A stretch of DNA of 64,000 nt, taken from Stieleria varia (lineage in GTDB: Bacteria > Planctomycetota > Planctomycetia > Pirellulales > Pirellulaceae). The stretch lies in NCBI RefSeq assembly GCF_038443385.1, contig NZ_CP151726.1:6076001-6140000 (forward strand), read 5' to 3'. Below the pieces are notes generated by a model. The model saw nothing but the letters and a program-made list of their open reading frames with translations. It was not told where the DNA came from and made no database searches. Of the stretch, positions 38,334-47,208 are shown one piece after another. Each line of letters begins with the position of its first letter. The stretch's first letter is position 1. A program made the translations under genes and the position numbers.

Positions 38334-38520
38334 CTAGAAAAAACCTGTACGATCGAGATCAAAACTTACTTTTCTACCGAATGATGCTACAACGGAAAAC
38401 GCTGGAACAACTCGTCTTGAGCTGTGGCCCTGAAATCATCTTAAAGCCAGAGATGAGGGTCGATGTGGGCTATGCGGAAACGGACAAGGCAATGCGAATT
38501 CAAACGGGATTGAGATTTCA

Positions 38521-39363
38521 ATGAACGGCACGCTCACTCAGATGATTGCCCTTGTGTCAGCGATTCACGGTACGATGGATGGGCAGCGATACGACACTCG
38601 CGAACTCATGCAAAAGCCGAGTTTTTCCTATTGTAGCCGGATTGTTTTTATCGACGAGTTAGACGTGAATCGTCCTGATTCACGTGAACCAGAGGACCTG
38701 TCGCATTGGCTGGCGTCGTTGATCGACGACCGCGTCCAGAATGCTCGGCTGGCCTACGTTGGCAGCGATGAAACCATCGCCCCAGATCATCATGCACCAG
38801 ATCATCAGCTCGCCGCTTTTGCCAACGGCGGTGGAACTTGGCAGATCGTGCTTTCCTTTCCAGATCGCAGCGAGCAATGGACATCACGATGGGTTGTGAA
38901 GAAGCCAGGTTTCTTTGCCGATCGTTCACGCATTTGGGAAGTGACTTATCGGATTTCCGCAAGGTCGGAGCTCGTCAACGCTCCACCGCCGGCGAGACTT
39001 TCGGAGGCCAAGACTCGGTTGAGACTGGCGTTGGACAGGATTCACGCGTTTGCAACGAAACACGCGTTGTCTATTTGGGCCGAAACCTTTGACAGGGCAC
39101 GCAAGGTCTTGGAAGGCACCACTGAGCAGAATAGCGGCAACGAAACATTTTTTGTGTACCCGAACTGTTGTCCAAGAGATGCCAGGCAACTTTTTTCAGC
39201 CGCATCAGCCGCGTGGGTTTTTGGTGGGATGGGATCGTGGAACGATCTGGGATTTGATCCCGAATCCGAACACCGGGAATATGAAGAGCTATCCGCCGAG
39301 CTCTATCAAGCCATCCTGTTCGCGATCCAGCAAGGCAGCAACGCGTTCGGCTCCGAGGCATGA
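38521..39363 (+). CDS. Unrecognised 280-residue protein
   Basis: 280 residues, divergent from the OxyR-like gene and with a 187-bp gap. I do not recognise a family. The predicted protein has no signal peptide or membrane helix. There is a hydrophobic N-terminal stretch (MIALVSAIHGTMDG), an internal FVYPNCCPRDARQLFSAASAAWVFGGMGSWND segment, and a charged middle (RLSEAKTRLRLALDRIHAFATKHALSIWAETFDRARKVLEG) likely to form helices. It is followed by a 93-bp gap and then a MITE. Confidence 0.7.
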   Translation: MNGTLTQMIALVSAIHGTMDGQRYDTRELMQKPSFSYCSRIVFIDELDVNRPDSREPEDLSHWLASLIDDRVQNARLAYVGSDETIAPDHHAPDHQLAAFANGGGTWQIVLSFPDRSEQWTSRWVVKKPGFFADRSRIWEVTYRISARSELVNAPPPARLSEAKTRLRLALDRIHAFATKHALSIWAETFDRARKVLEGTTEQNSGNETFFVYPNCCPRDARQLFSAASAAWVFGGMGSWNDLGFDPESEHREYEELSAELYQAILFAIQQGSNAFGSEA

Positions 39364-39456
39364 AGTCGCCTCGCCCAAGGAACGCTTCCTCAAAAAACAG
39401 CGTCGTGGATTTCGCCAGAAATCCCATGCGAAAGGAATTCTGGCGAATCCCACTAC

Positions 39457-39639
39457 CTAGCCCGGATTATTCACGCGACTCACTGCGGTCTTCGCAATGC
39501 GTTTGCACGAAACGGTTTGCGCGTATTGGTACGAAAACAGTCTGGGCATATGAGCCGCCACGCGATAGCGTCCGGTTCTCACGCCTAAACTCGGGAACCG
39601 GACGCTATCGCGTGCCGGCTGATGAATAATCCGGGCTAG
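39457..39639. repeat. CTAG-bounded MITE, copy 1 of 2 (183 bp)
   Basis: It begins CTAGCCCGGATTATT and ends AATAATCCGGGCTAG, a perfect 15-bp terminal inverted repeat. A 17-bp inner hairpin, GCGATAGCGTCCGGTTC / GAACCGGACGCTATCGC, lies near the right end. The second copy (49804-49987) is in the same orientation with shared sequence throughout (for example ACGAAAACAGTCT and GCCGCCACGCGATAGCG). No coding capacity. Confidence 0.9.
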
Positions 39640-39664
39640 TGCGCAAGTAAATGTTTCGTTGCGT

Positions 39665-42394
39665 CTAAGTTGGCGCGTTAGCTTTGGCCATCAGTGATTC
39701 GAGCCTTCGCAGCATTCGGCGGCTGAAAGGAGAGTTGGGACGGAACTCGATGTAGCGACGTTGTTGTTCGATCGCTTCCTGGATCACCACTTGGGCTTCG
39801 GAGAGCTGTTCCATTTCGATCAAGTTCTCGCCGTGATCTTTGAGCGAAAAGGCGAACATCAGGTGGTAGACGGGGATGTCTGAAAATTGGGTGACGAGTG
39901 ACCGATAGATTCTGACGGATTGCGACAGCGATTCATTGGCGGCGACTCGATCCGTTCGGCTCATGACGTCACCCAGTGTTTGAAGAGACTTTCCCAGGGC
40001 CGCGCGGTAACGCGGGATGGTTGGGTGACTCTGAGTCAGTTTTCTCGCCAATGAGACGGCTTTCCTGAGACGTTGCGAAAGTTCTTCCGACTCGACGTCA
40101 CAGCGACGTGAATACGTCTCTGTCAGAATCTCGCTGAGTTCGCATTGGTAGTCCGGGACGTTTGGAAAATCCGTCACCAAGGATTCCAACAGAGAGATCC
40201 CGGACGATCGAATCCTGTTCAGTTCCTCCCGATTGTCTTCCCAAGGAGTCGCCTGCATGAAGACGTTGCGATAGGCGTGTGCGAGCGCCAATCGGTGCGA
40301 GGCATCTTGAGGATCATTCCCGACGATCTTTTCCAAGATGGCGACTGCCTGCCGATGATGTTGAGATGCGAGTCTGCCTTTCCCCAGCAGCCATAGTGTC
40401 GGGCCGAGATGATTATGCGTATTGGCCAGTTCGGCTTGGAATCGTGTATCGCCTACTTTGGAGGAGTTCTCCAGAACACGTTGTGCTTCGTCAAAGGCTA
40501 TCTTTGCGGATTCGAATTCACTCTTTGCGAACAGAGTCAGTCCCATTTGGTTGAGCGTCCCCGCTTTCTCCAGTGCCAACTCCGCAGCACTATCGCCGGA
40601 GGTCTGATGCAGAGTGTCGGCGTTGAGAATCTGCAACGATCGGCGGTACGCATCTTCGGCTTTTTCGTGTTGTCCCAGTCGATCGTAGATATCCCCCACT
40701 CGCCGGTGAACTTTAGCGGTATCTCTCTGCAGCGTAATGTTGCTGGCGTTTTGCGCGGCGAATTGATCGTAAAACTTCAAAGCGTTTTGCAGCACAGCGG
40801 CGTTGTGATCTGAGACGGCGATCTGAAAGTTGACGTCGGAGGTGGTGGTCTCACCATCGCCTTCGACTTCGGACGTATAGGGATGAGCCATCCATCCTGA
40901 ACCAAAGCGTTCGAGGATCTGGTCCATCGACTCCAGCGCCAGTGACAAGTTGGCTTCGGCGCGTTGATTCTCTGCGATTGCTTTTCGCCATTGTTTGCCG
41001 ACGAGGGCAAAGGAGACGATGGCACCGAGCGCCAGTGTGGCGGTCAGGCCCGCGACAATCGGACTTCGTCGACTCCATCGCCACAAGCGTCCTGCCGGGC
41101 CGATCCTGCGGGCGTGTACCGGTCGTCCTTGAGTGAAACGCGTCAGGTCTTGAGCGAATTCGTCCATGGAATCGTATCGCTGTGACGGATCAAACGCGAC
41201 GGCCTTTAGAATGATCGCTTCCAAGTCTTTGGGGGTCGCAGGATTGATTTGAGATGGTGGAGGAAAATCCGCCTTCTGAATTCTCTCGATCAATCTCAAT
41301 CGACTTCGCTCGAAAAATGCCGGCTGCAGTGTCAGCAATTCATAGAGCGTCAGCCCCAATCCATAGATGTCAGCGTGTACGGTGTGACGACCGTCAAAAC
41401 ATTCGGGAGCCATGTAACGAAGGGTCCCCGCGATCTCTGCTTGCGATGAGGGGGGCTGCCCAGGTTCCGTTGCGATCTCGGCGTTGCCAGTTTCCAAAGA
41501 GGTGGCCAAGCCGAAATCGGAGACCCAGACCGTTCCATGTGGATCGAGAATCAGGTTGCTAGGTTTGATGTCACGGTGCAACACGTTTTGTCGGTGCGCG
41601 TACGCGACCGCTTGCGCGATCTGAATGCCAACGTCTGCAATCCAATTTCCGTCGATCCGGTCGGACGGGGAGACGGCATCGCTGAGATGGAATCGCGACT
41701 TCTTTGCTCTTGCTGAATCACCAGGGCGCTGCCACGTACCGCTGGATCCAGGATCCGGTGTGTCTCCGGCATCGGTCGATACCGGCTTGATTTGGCTCTG
41801 AGTGCTCGCGGAGGCAATCCGTCCATTGGGCGCAGGAGTTTTCTCTGACACGCTGGAACCGGGTTGCCCCGACATGCCGGTGATGTAGACGTCCAGCGGT
41901 ACGCCGTCGATCCGCTGCATGACAAAAAAATGCAGGTCGTCGTGTTGTCCTACACCGAACACGGGCACGATGTTGGTGTGGTGCAGCTGGGCGGCAGTGC
42001 GGGCTTCTCGATGAAATCGTTCCAGCTGTCGAGAACTCTGCAGCATCTTTTTGGGAAACACCTTCACCGCAACGCGCCGGCGGAGCGATTGCTGCTCGGC
42101 TTCGTAGACGATGCCCATGCCACCACGACCGATTTCGCGCAGGATACGAAAATCGCCCAACTGTTTCAGATCTGCGATTTCACTGACCGTTGACGGTTCG
42201 GACGGCGCGACAGTGGATTGCTTGAATCGCTCCATCGCCAACATCGCTCGAAAGATCTTTCGGACTTCCCCTGACAATTCGGGATACACCTCTTCGTATT
42301 CGCTGATAGAAACGTTCTCGTTGGCCCGGCGGCGTTGCAAGAATTCCTCCGCAAGGACTTCGACCGGATTGCGGTCGTCTTCATTGATGATCAT
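39665..42394 (-). CDS. Membrane-anchored Ser/Thr protein kinase with TPR-like C-terminus
   Basis: 909 residues; ATG 42394 has AAGGAT upstream. Kinase domain about residues 82-420: glycine loop GRGGMG (89-94), Lys111 in VAVKVF, HRDIKPSN (273-280), DFG (293-295) and GTLRYMAPE. A 70-residue Ser/Pro/Thr-rich insert (about 173-246) splits the domain between the hinge and the helix before HRD, which is unusual. One membrane helix follows (about 446-466). The remainder, about 440 residues, is TPR-like helical repeats (VGDIYDRLGQHEKAEDAYRRSL, AELANTHNHLGPTLWLLGKG). The sigma factor gene lies 29 bp upstream, the classical planctomycete ECF-STK pairing, so phosphorylation of that sigma factor is a reasonable inference. 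Confidence 0.93.
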   Translation of the reverse strand: MIINEDDRNPVEVLAEEFLQRRRANENVSISEYEEVYPELSGEVRKIFRAMLAMERFKQSTVAPSEPSTVSEIADLKQLGDFRILREIGRGGMGIVYEAEQQSLRRRVAVKVFPKKMLQSSRQLERFHREARTAAQLHHTNIVPVFGVGQHDDLHFFVMQRIDGVPLDVYITGMSGQPGSSVSEKTPAPNGRIASASTQSQIKPVSTDAGDTPDPGSSGTWQRPGDSARAKKSRFHLSDAVSPSDRIDGNWIADVGIQIAQAVAYAHRQNVLHRDIKPSNLILDPHGTVWVSDFGLATSLETGNAEIATEPGQPPSSQAEIAGTLRYMAPECFDGRHTVHADIYGLGLTLYELLTLQPAFFERSRLRLIERIQKADFPPPSQINPATPKDLEAIILKAVAFDPSQRYDSMDEFAQDLTRFTQGRPVHARRIGPAGRLWRWSRRSPIVAGLTATLALGAIVSFALVGKQWRKAIAENQRAEANLSLALESMDQILERFGSGWMAHPYTSEVEGDGETTTSDVNFQIAVSDHNAAVLQNALKFYDQFAAQNASNITLQRDTAKVHRRVGDIYDRLGQHEKAEDAYRRSLQILNADTLHQTSGDSAAELALEKAGTLNQMGLTLFAKSEFESAKIAFDEAQRVLENSSKVGDTRFQAELANTHNHLGPTLWLLGKGRLASQHHRQAVAILEKIVGNDPQDASHRLALAHAYRNVFMQATPWEDNREELNRIRSSGISLLESLVTDFPNVPDYQCELSEILTETYSRRCDVESEELSQRLRKAVSLARKLTQSHPTIPRYRAALGKSLQTLGDVMSRTDRVAANESLSQSVRIYRSLVTQFSDIPVYHLMFAFSLKDHGENLIEMEQLSEAQVVIQEAIEQQRRYIEFRPNSPFSRRMLRRLESLMAKANAPT

Positions 42395-42423
42395 GTAGGG
42401 ATCCTTCGTTGGACGCTGCAGAT

Positions 42424-43056
42424 TCAGTCTTCATCGGCGAGTCCAGGAATGGAGTCAAGGATTTCACCCAGGCGAGCGAGTGCCCGCACGTATCGATTAC
42501 TTGCTGCGGCTGGTTTCAAATCCAATACTTCAGCGACTTCGTTGTTTCGTAGTTCTTCGAAATGTCTTAATGCAAGGATCTCACGGTCCAGAGGGTCCAT
42601 TGCTTCGATGGCCAGTTGAATCTGGTCGTGCAACTCGGCTTTCATCGCCAGTTGACTCGGCGAGGCCAGTCGCGCGGCAAGTTGAAACGCGATTGATGCG
42701 GATGTCGCCGTCGGATCGAATCGGTTCAGTGCCACCTCGTGGTTGACGCTTCTCATGTCGGTCGCGACGTGTCTGCGGTGGACATCAATCAAACGCTGGG
42801 CCGTGAGCTGTCGCAGCCAAATGTAAAACGATAGATCGGGTCTTTTTAGGTAGTGGCGAATCCGTTGGTGGGCATCGATGTAAACCTCCTGCAGGATATC
42901 CGACGCGTCCTCTCGCCCCCGCAACCGCCGGTCCAGGCGGAACTCGATCATACGCTTTAATCGACTCCGGTTCTGGGTGAACAATTCAACAAATGCGTGC
43001 TCGTCTCCGCAGCCGAGTCGCAGAATGAGTGAATCGTTGAGGCCATCGTGGGACAT
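42424..43056 (-). CDS. ECF-type RNA polymerase sigma factor, kinase-linked
   Basis: 210 residues. AGGA lies 6 nt before the ATG at 43056. Region 2: LILRLGCGDEHAFVELFTQNRSRLKRMIEFRLDRRL, then DASDILQEVYIDAHQRIRHY (sigma2 core). Region 4: AMDPLDREILALRHFEELRNNEVAEVLDLKPAAASNRYVRALARL (HTH). The direct neighbour downstream, 29 bp away, is the Ser/Thr kinase, so they form an operon. No anti-sigma factor is visible. The 292-bp gap upstream to the second ECF gene holds a short hairpin only. Confidence 0.9.
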   Translation of the reverse strand: MSHDGLNDSLILRLGCGDEHAFVELFTQNRSRLKRMIEFRLDRRLRGREDASDILQEVYIDAHQRIRHYLKRPDLSFYIWLRQLTAQRLIDVHRRHVATDMRSVNHEVALNRFDPTATSASIAFQLAARLASPSQLAMKAELHDQIQLAIEAMDPLDREILALRHFEELRNNEVAEVLDLKPAAASNRYVRALARLGEILDSIPGLADED

Positions 43057-43348
43057 TGATATTCCTAAAAACGCAACTCACTCATTCTTTTACACTCCCT
43101 GCGCCCATCCGTGACTCATTTGCACCTGCCGGACGGCCAAATCTCCAAGGCAGCCTATCGCGGAGGGAAGATGCCTGAGCCCTCCCAAGCACCACCCTGC
43201 AGGGGGGTGAGGGCGTCGGTGGTCGGAATTGTCGCAGAAATCAACCTGAGGGGTGTAAAAGTGATCCTGTTTCCCGTTTCAACACCTCAGAACCACATTC
43301 GGACTGTCCAAACTCACGAACAAAAAACTCGACTTGGTAGCCCTCACG

Positions 43349-43948
43349 ATGATCGCACCTGCTCGCCCCCCGCATTCCAGTGACATTGATACCGATCTGA
43401 TGCTGCAGGCGAGCCTGGATGATGACGATGCGTTTGTGGAGTTGTACGACAAGCATCGCCACCGTGTGGTTCAGATGGTCAACAGCATGATGTGGAACAG
43501 TGGGCAGTCAGAGGATTTGGTGCAGCAGGTGTTTCTGAGGGCGTATCGTGCCAGAAAGCAGTTCGTGCCATCGGCGAAATTCACGACGTGGCTTTTCACC
43601 ATCACCCGCAACACGGTTCTGAACTCGCAACGCACGCTTCGTCGGCGTCCAGAACCGCTGCTTCCCTCTCAAAGTCCGACCGAGTCTTTTCGGCTTGCTG
43701 ATCTTGCTACATCGCGAGACGACGAGCCACTGGAGCGGATTTCGAGTCGCGAACGTAAGGAATGGGTCCGTCATGCGGTGAGCCAACTGAAAACGACTCA
43801 GCGAAGTGCCGTCGAGCTTGTCGACCTCAATGGCATGAGCTACCGAGAAGCCGCTGAGGAGATGGGCGTGACGATCGCATCTGTGAAGCAATTGTTAAGT
43901 CGGGGGCGGGTCAAGTTGCGTCAGATTTTGATGCCCTTGGAAAACTAG
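43349..43948 (+). CDS. ECF-type RNA polymerase sigma factor
   Basis: 199 residues from ATG 43349; TTG 43334 is possible. Region 2: DLMLQASLDDDDAFVELYDKHRHRVVQMVNSMMWNSGQSEDLVQQVFLRAYRARKQF, including the LVQQVFLRAY helix. Region 4: QLKTTQRSAVELVDLNGMSYREAAEEMGVTIASVKQLLSRGRVKLRQIL. It is divergent from the kinase-linked sigma factor. The region 2 hydrophobic core and the longer linker (about 40 residues with Ser/Pro) place it in a different ECF group. No anti-sigma gene is adjacent. Confidence 0.9.
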   Translation: MIAPARPPHSSDIDTDLMLQASLDDDDAFVELYDKHRHRVVQMVNSMMWNSGQSEDLVQQVFLRAYRARKQFVPSAKFTTWLFTITRNTVLNSQRTLRRRPEPLLPSQSPTESFRLADLATSRDDEPLERISSRERKEWVRHAVSQLKTTQRSAVELVDLNGMSYREAAEEMGVTIASVKQLLSRGRVKLRQILMPLEN

Positions 43949-44073
43949 GCTTTGCTCGACTTCTTTTTTCTTTTGACGAGGATTCTGACGCTTAGGCGGA
44001 AAGTGGTGCTGTCCAGACGGATGGGCTCTGGTAACGTTGTGGTTTGCGCGTTCCACACTCTGTCCATCTGCTC

Positions 44074-45234
44074 ATGACGAAACCATTCACGGCCGCCGTT
44101 GTCGGCACGGGGTTCATCGGCCCGGTGCATGTCGAAGCCTTGTTGCGTGCCGGGGTCAACGTTGCCGGCATCGTCGGCTCGACGCCCGAAAAATCTCAAC
44201 AGGCAGCACGATCCCTGGGATTGGACAAAGGTTACGCGTCGCTGGATGAGGTTCTCGCTGATGAATCGGTCGACGTGGTGCATCTGGCCACGCCCAATCG
44301 CTTGCACTTTGAACAAGCGACAGCCGTGCTGAAGGCTGGCAAGCACGTGATGTGCGAGAAACCGCTGGCAATGAATTCCGACGAGTCTGCACAACTCGTG
44401 AAGCTGGCTGCGGAATCGGGATTGGTCGCCGGAGTAGCCTACAACATTCGCTTTTATCCGCTTTGTCACGAATCACGTGAACGCATTGCATCGACTGATT
44501 TTGGCGAAACGTTGCACGTGACCGGCAGCTACGTCCAAGACTGGCTGCTCAAACCGACCGATTTCAATTGGCGAGTGGTTGCGGCGGATGGCGGTGAACT
44601 ACGCGCGGTTGCCGACATCGGAACGCACTGGCTGGACTTGATTCAGTTCATCACCGGCCAGCACGTCGTTGCCGTCTGCGCGGATTTGCAGACGGTCTAT
44701 CCGACCAGGCATCGGCCGGTCGGCGGAGTGAAAACGTTTTCCGGCGAGGCGGACCGAGGCGAAACGGAACCGATTGAAATCACGACGGAAGACGCAGCAG
44801 CGATTCTGCTGAAATTCGCCAACGGTGCCCGTGGCTCTCTGTCGGTTTCCCAAGTCACTGCGGGGCGCAAAAACTGTTTGAGATTCGAAATCGCCGGGGC
44901 GCAGCAATCGATTTCGTTCAACAGTGAACAACCCAATCAGCTTTGGATCGGCCACCGCGATCGACCCAATGAAACACTCATTCGTGATCCCGGAACAATG
45001 TCCGCGTCCGCCGCAGCGATCGCGAATTACCCAGGCGGGCATAACGAAGGTTTTCCGGACACGTTCAAGCAACTGTTTCGAACCTTTTACGGATACATCG
45101 AATCGGGTGATCAAACGTCGGCGTGTCCATTTCCAACGTTTGCCGACGGGCATCGCGAAATCTTGCTTTGCGAAGCGATCCTGACAAGTCACCGGGAACA
45201 GCGTTGGGCACAAGTAGAGGAGGCTGGATCATGA
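44074..45234 (+). CDS. Gfo/Idh/MocA-family oxidoreductase
   Basis: 386 residues from ATG 44074 ([27 protein letters not shown]); an in-frame start 10 codons upstream is unlikely. NAD(P)-binding VVGTGFIG is followed by [33 protein letters not shown], the signature EKPLA with the catalytic lysine, and [14 protein letters not shown]. These proteins oxidise or epimerise sugars and cyclitols. The stop overlaps the ATG of a ROK-family sugar kinase gene, so the two likely act on one sugar. Confidence 0.88.
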   Translation: MTKPFTAAVVGTGFIGPVHVEALLRAGVNVAGIVGSTPEKSQQAARSLGLDKGYASLDEVLADESVDVVHLATPNRLHFEQATAVLKAGKHVMCEKPLAMNSDESAQLVKLAAESGLVAGVAYNIRFYPLCHESRERIASTDFGETLHVTGSYVQDWLLKPTDFNWRVVAADGGELRAVADIGTHWLDLIQFITGQHVVAVCADLQTVYPTRHRPVGGVKTFSGEADRGETEPIEITTEDAAAILLKFANGARGSLSVSQVTAGRKNCLRFEIAGAQQSISFNSEQPNQLWIGHRDRPNETLIRDPGTMSASAAAIANYPGGHNEGFPDTFKQLFRTFYGYIESGDQTSACPFPTFADGHREILLCEAILTSHREQRWAQVEEAGS

Positions 45235-46205
45235 AAGAATTATTCGCCGGCGTCGATCTCGGGGGCACCGCGGTCAAGGCGGCCATTGCGGACTCTGATG
45301 GCACGATCCTGACGCAAGATTCCATCGCCACGCATTCGCACGACGGCCCCAATGCCGTGCTGAAACGAATTGGCGAGTTTCTGGTCGACATGAGCAATCG
45401 TGTCTCGGACGGACATGGAACGCTCAGTGGCGTTGGCATGGGCGTCCCTGGATTGGTGGATGTCCAAAATGGGATCACAAAGTTTCTGCCGAATTTGACC
45501 ACCCAATGGCGCGATGTGCCTGTGGCAGACCTGCTCTCTGATCAACTCGGCTGCCCGATTCGATTGCTCAATGACGTTCGCACCGCGACCCTCGGTGAGC
45601 TGCACTTTGGCCACGGACGGGACCGCCCGGACATCACGATGGTCTTCATCGCGTTGGGCACCGGAGTCGGCGGCGGACTAGTGATCGACGGCCGGCTACG
45701 TCTGGGTCCTCTCGGCGCGGCTGGCGAATTGGGGCACCAAACGATCTTGCCACAAGGTCCTCGATGTGGGTGCGGCAGCCGTGGTTGCCTGGAAACACTC
45801 GCCAGCGGACCGGCCATCGCATCGGAAGGCAGCCGGCTGATGCAAATCGGGCTCGCGCCGACCCTGCACGACTTGGTCGATGGTCAAGGAGACAATGTGA
45901 CGACCAAAGCGATGTCGATCGCAGCGGAACACGATCCCGCGATCCGAGAAGCCATCGTGAATGCGGCAAGCTATGTCGGCATCGCCGTGGCCAACGTGAT
46001 CACCACCCTGCACCCGGACATGATCGTGCTGGGAGGCGGTGTCGCGCAGTTCGGACGCATCCTGCTGGAAACGGTACGCGCCGTCGTCGCCGACCGGGTC
46101 CGCATGTTCCCCACCGAATCCATCGCGATCGAGCAATCGCAGCTCGGCGAACAAGCCGGCGTGATGGGTGCCGTCGCCCTCGCTCGAAGTCCAGTGGTGG
46201 ATTGA
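45231..46205 (+). CDS. ROK-family sugar kinase (glucokinase-like)
   Basis: 324 residues from ATG 45231. GAGGAGG seven bases upstream, and ATGA overlap with the stop of the oxidoreductase gene, decide the start. N-terminal phosphate loop [39 protein letters not shown] with the catalytic Asp; [20 protein letters not shown]; zinc-binding [21 protein letters not shown]; and [14 protein letters not shown]. It phosphorylates glucose or a related sugar; the family also contains repressors, but no N-terminal DNA-binding domain is present. Confidence 0.92.
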   Translation: MKELFAGVDLGGTAVKAAIADSDGTILTQDSIATHSHDGPNAVLKRIGEFLVDMSNRVSDGHGTLSGVGMGVPGLVDVQNGITKFLPNLTTQWRDVPVADLLSDQLGCPIRLLNDVRTATLGELHFGHGRDRPDITMVFIALGTGVGGGLVIDGRLRLGPLGAAGELGHQTILPQGPRCGCGSRGCLETLASGPAIASEGSRLMQIGLAPTLHDLVDGQGDNVTTKAMSIAAEHDPAIREAIVNAASYVGIAVANVITTLHPDMIVLGGGVAQFGRILLETVRAVVADRVRMFPTESIAIEQSQLGEQAGVMGAVALARSPVVD

Positions 46206-46252
46206 GTCCAGGCCAGCCTGGTCTGTTCAAAAGGTCGGGGTTGTGGCACTAC

Positions 46253-46395
46253 TACGCAGTACGGCTCAATGCGTATGGTTCGTGTTTGGGCGGATGGTGG
46301 TGTTCGTTTTCGACTTGGAAAGTCGAACGACAATCGTCGCTCGACTTTCCAAGTCGATAGCGTGCCCCGCCAAGCGTATTGCCATTGCTGATCGC
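46253..46395 (-). repeat. Dispersed palindromic element, copy C (46-bp core 46311-46356)
   Basis: Inverted relative to copies A and B. The core runs CGACTTGGAAAGTCGAACGA to GCTCGACTTTCCAAGTCG. On the minus strand it reads AATGGCAATACGCTTGGCGG, then the core, then GAAAACGAACACCACCATCC and GCCCAAACACGAACCATACG, matching copy B. Confidence 0.88.
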
Positions 46396-46416
46396 TGACT
46401 TGCACCAACCGGCCCC

Positions 46417-46483
46417 CTCCCTCGCATTCGCCGAAAGGGCTCTGCTCGACCTCCCCCAAGCTCCTTGGGGGTGGTGACAGTGG
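46417..46483 (+). repeat. Second dispersed module, copy 2 of 2
   Basis: CCTCCCTCGCATTCGCC, then CTCCCCCAAGCTCCTTGGGG and GGTGACAGTGGA, matching 7247-7313. Nothing else in the gap 46206-46549 is supported as a gene. At 46531 is CTAGCCCGTTATCCCAGATT, a loose match to the 183-bp MITE end. Confidence 0.7.
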
Positions 46484-46549
46484 ACAAGCAATAGCGCCGA
46501 AACTTCGAGCCAATACCAAAGACCAAACAGCCTAGCCCGTTATCCCAGA

Positions 46550-46969
46550 TTATGACTCACACAGCGGGATGATCGGGCTGGCAGACTCCACCAGCGATTT
46601 GATCGTCACATTCGCGAACGCTTTTTCCGTCGCCGCGTACGCTTGATCCAGCTCCTTGTGCAGCGGACACAGGTCCGTGTGTGACTTCAGCCCCAATGGG
46701 CAATCCTTGATTCGCTGAATCGGGTCGACCGTGTTGACCACATCCAGAATCGTCAGGGAGTCGGTGGGGCGTGAAAGCTCATAGCCGCCACCGGGTCCGG
46801 GCCTGCTGGTGACCAATCCCGAAGCGGCGAGGTCCTGCAGCACACGCGTCAAGTAACGGCGTGGAACCTTGGTCTGCTCGGCCAAGACATCCGCCGAAAT
46901 AGGCTCACCCGTTCGGCTGCCCATGCAAGCAACGGCACGCAATGCGTACTCCGCGGTTTTAGAAAGCAT
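46550..46969 (-). CDS. Rrf2-family transcriptional regulator
   Basis: 139 residues from ATG 46969 ([18 protein letters not shown]); a TTG just upstream extends the frame by one residue. [44 protein letters not shown] is the Rrf2 signature. The C-terminal part has only two cysteines in the usual cluster region (Cys90 and Cys101, spaced by ten residues), instead of three in NsrR or IscR; Cys137 is near the end. Iron-sulphur or nitric oxide sensing is therefore uncertain. It is divergent from the cytochrome pair, its likely target. Confidence 0.88.
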   Translation of the reverse strand: MLSKTAEYALRAVACMGSRTGEPISADVLAEQTKVPRRYLTRVLQDLAASGLVTSRPGPGGGYELSRPTDSLTILDVVNTVDPIQRIKDCPLGLKSHTDLCPLHKELDQAYAATEKAFANVTIKSLVESASPIIPLCES

Positions 46970-47029
46970 CAAAAACGCCTAGTCGTGTAATAATGAATCT
47001 CGAAGGGGACCTTGACCGGCCGCCTTTTA

Positions 47030-47051
47030 TTGTATACCTTGAGGTGCACTA
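47030..47051. promoter_or_regulatory. Candidate operator dyad in the Rrf2-cytochrome gap
   Basis: TATACCTTGAGGTGCA contains an ACCT-TG-AGGT dyad (47036-47045). It lies in the divergent gap where an Rrf2 site would be expected. The match to any known Rrf2, NsrR or IscR site is weak, so this is a guess. The 24-bp tandem units GCCAAACTTACTGCC.. and GCCAAACTTGCTGCT.. (47119-47166) lie just downstream. Confidence 0.25.
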
Positions 47052-47208
47052 ATGCTTGTTCGCCGCGATTTTTTTGCACGGCGATCGGGCACAAGTGCAT
47101 TGCCCCGCCATACTCGCTGCCAAACTTACTGCCGAATTCGCCGCCAAACTTGCTGCTGATTTCGCTGTCCCGCCACTCGTTTCGCTGCCCAATTCACCGC
47201 CCAATTCT

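Noticed and set aside
46531..46550. CTAGCCCGTTATCCCAGATT as a third copy of the 183-bp MITE
   Set aside because: Only the first seven bases match the MITE end, and there is no partner end or inner hairpin nearby.
47056..47208. N-terminal extension of the first cytochrome gene, with AKLTAEFA/AKLAADFA repeats
   Set aside because: ATG 47209 gives a clean signal peptide; the upstream repeats are better explained as a 24-bp tandem duplication in the leader.
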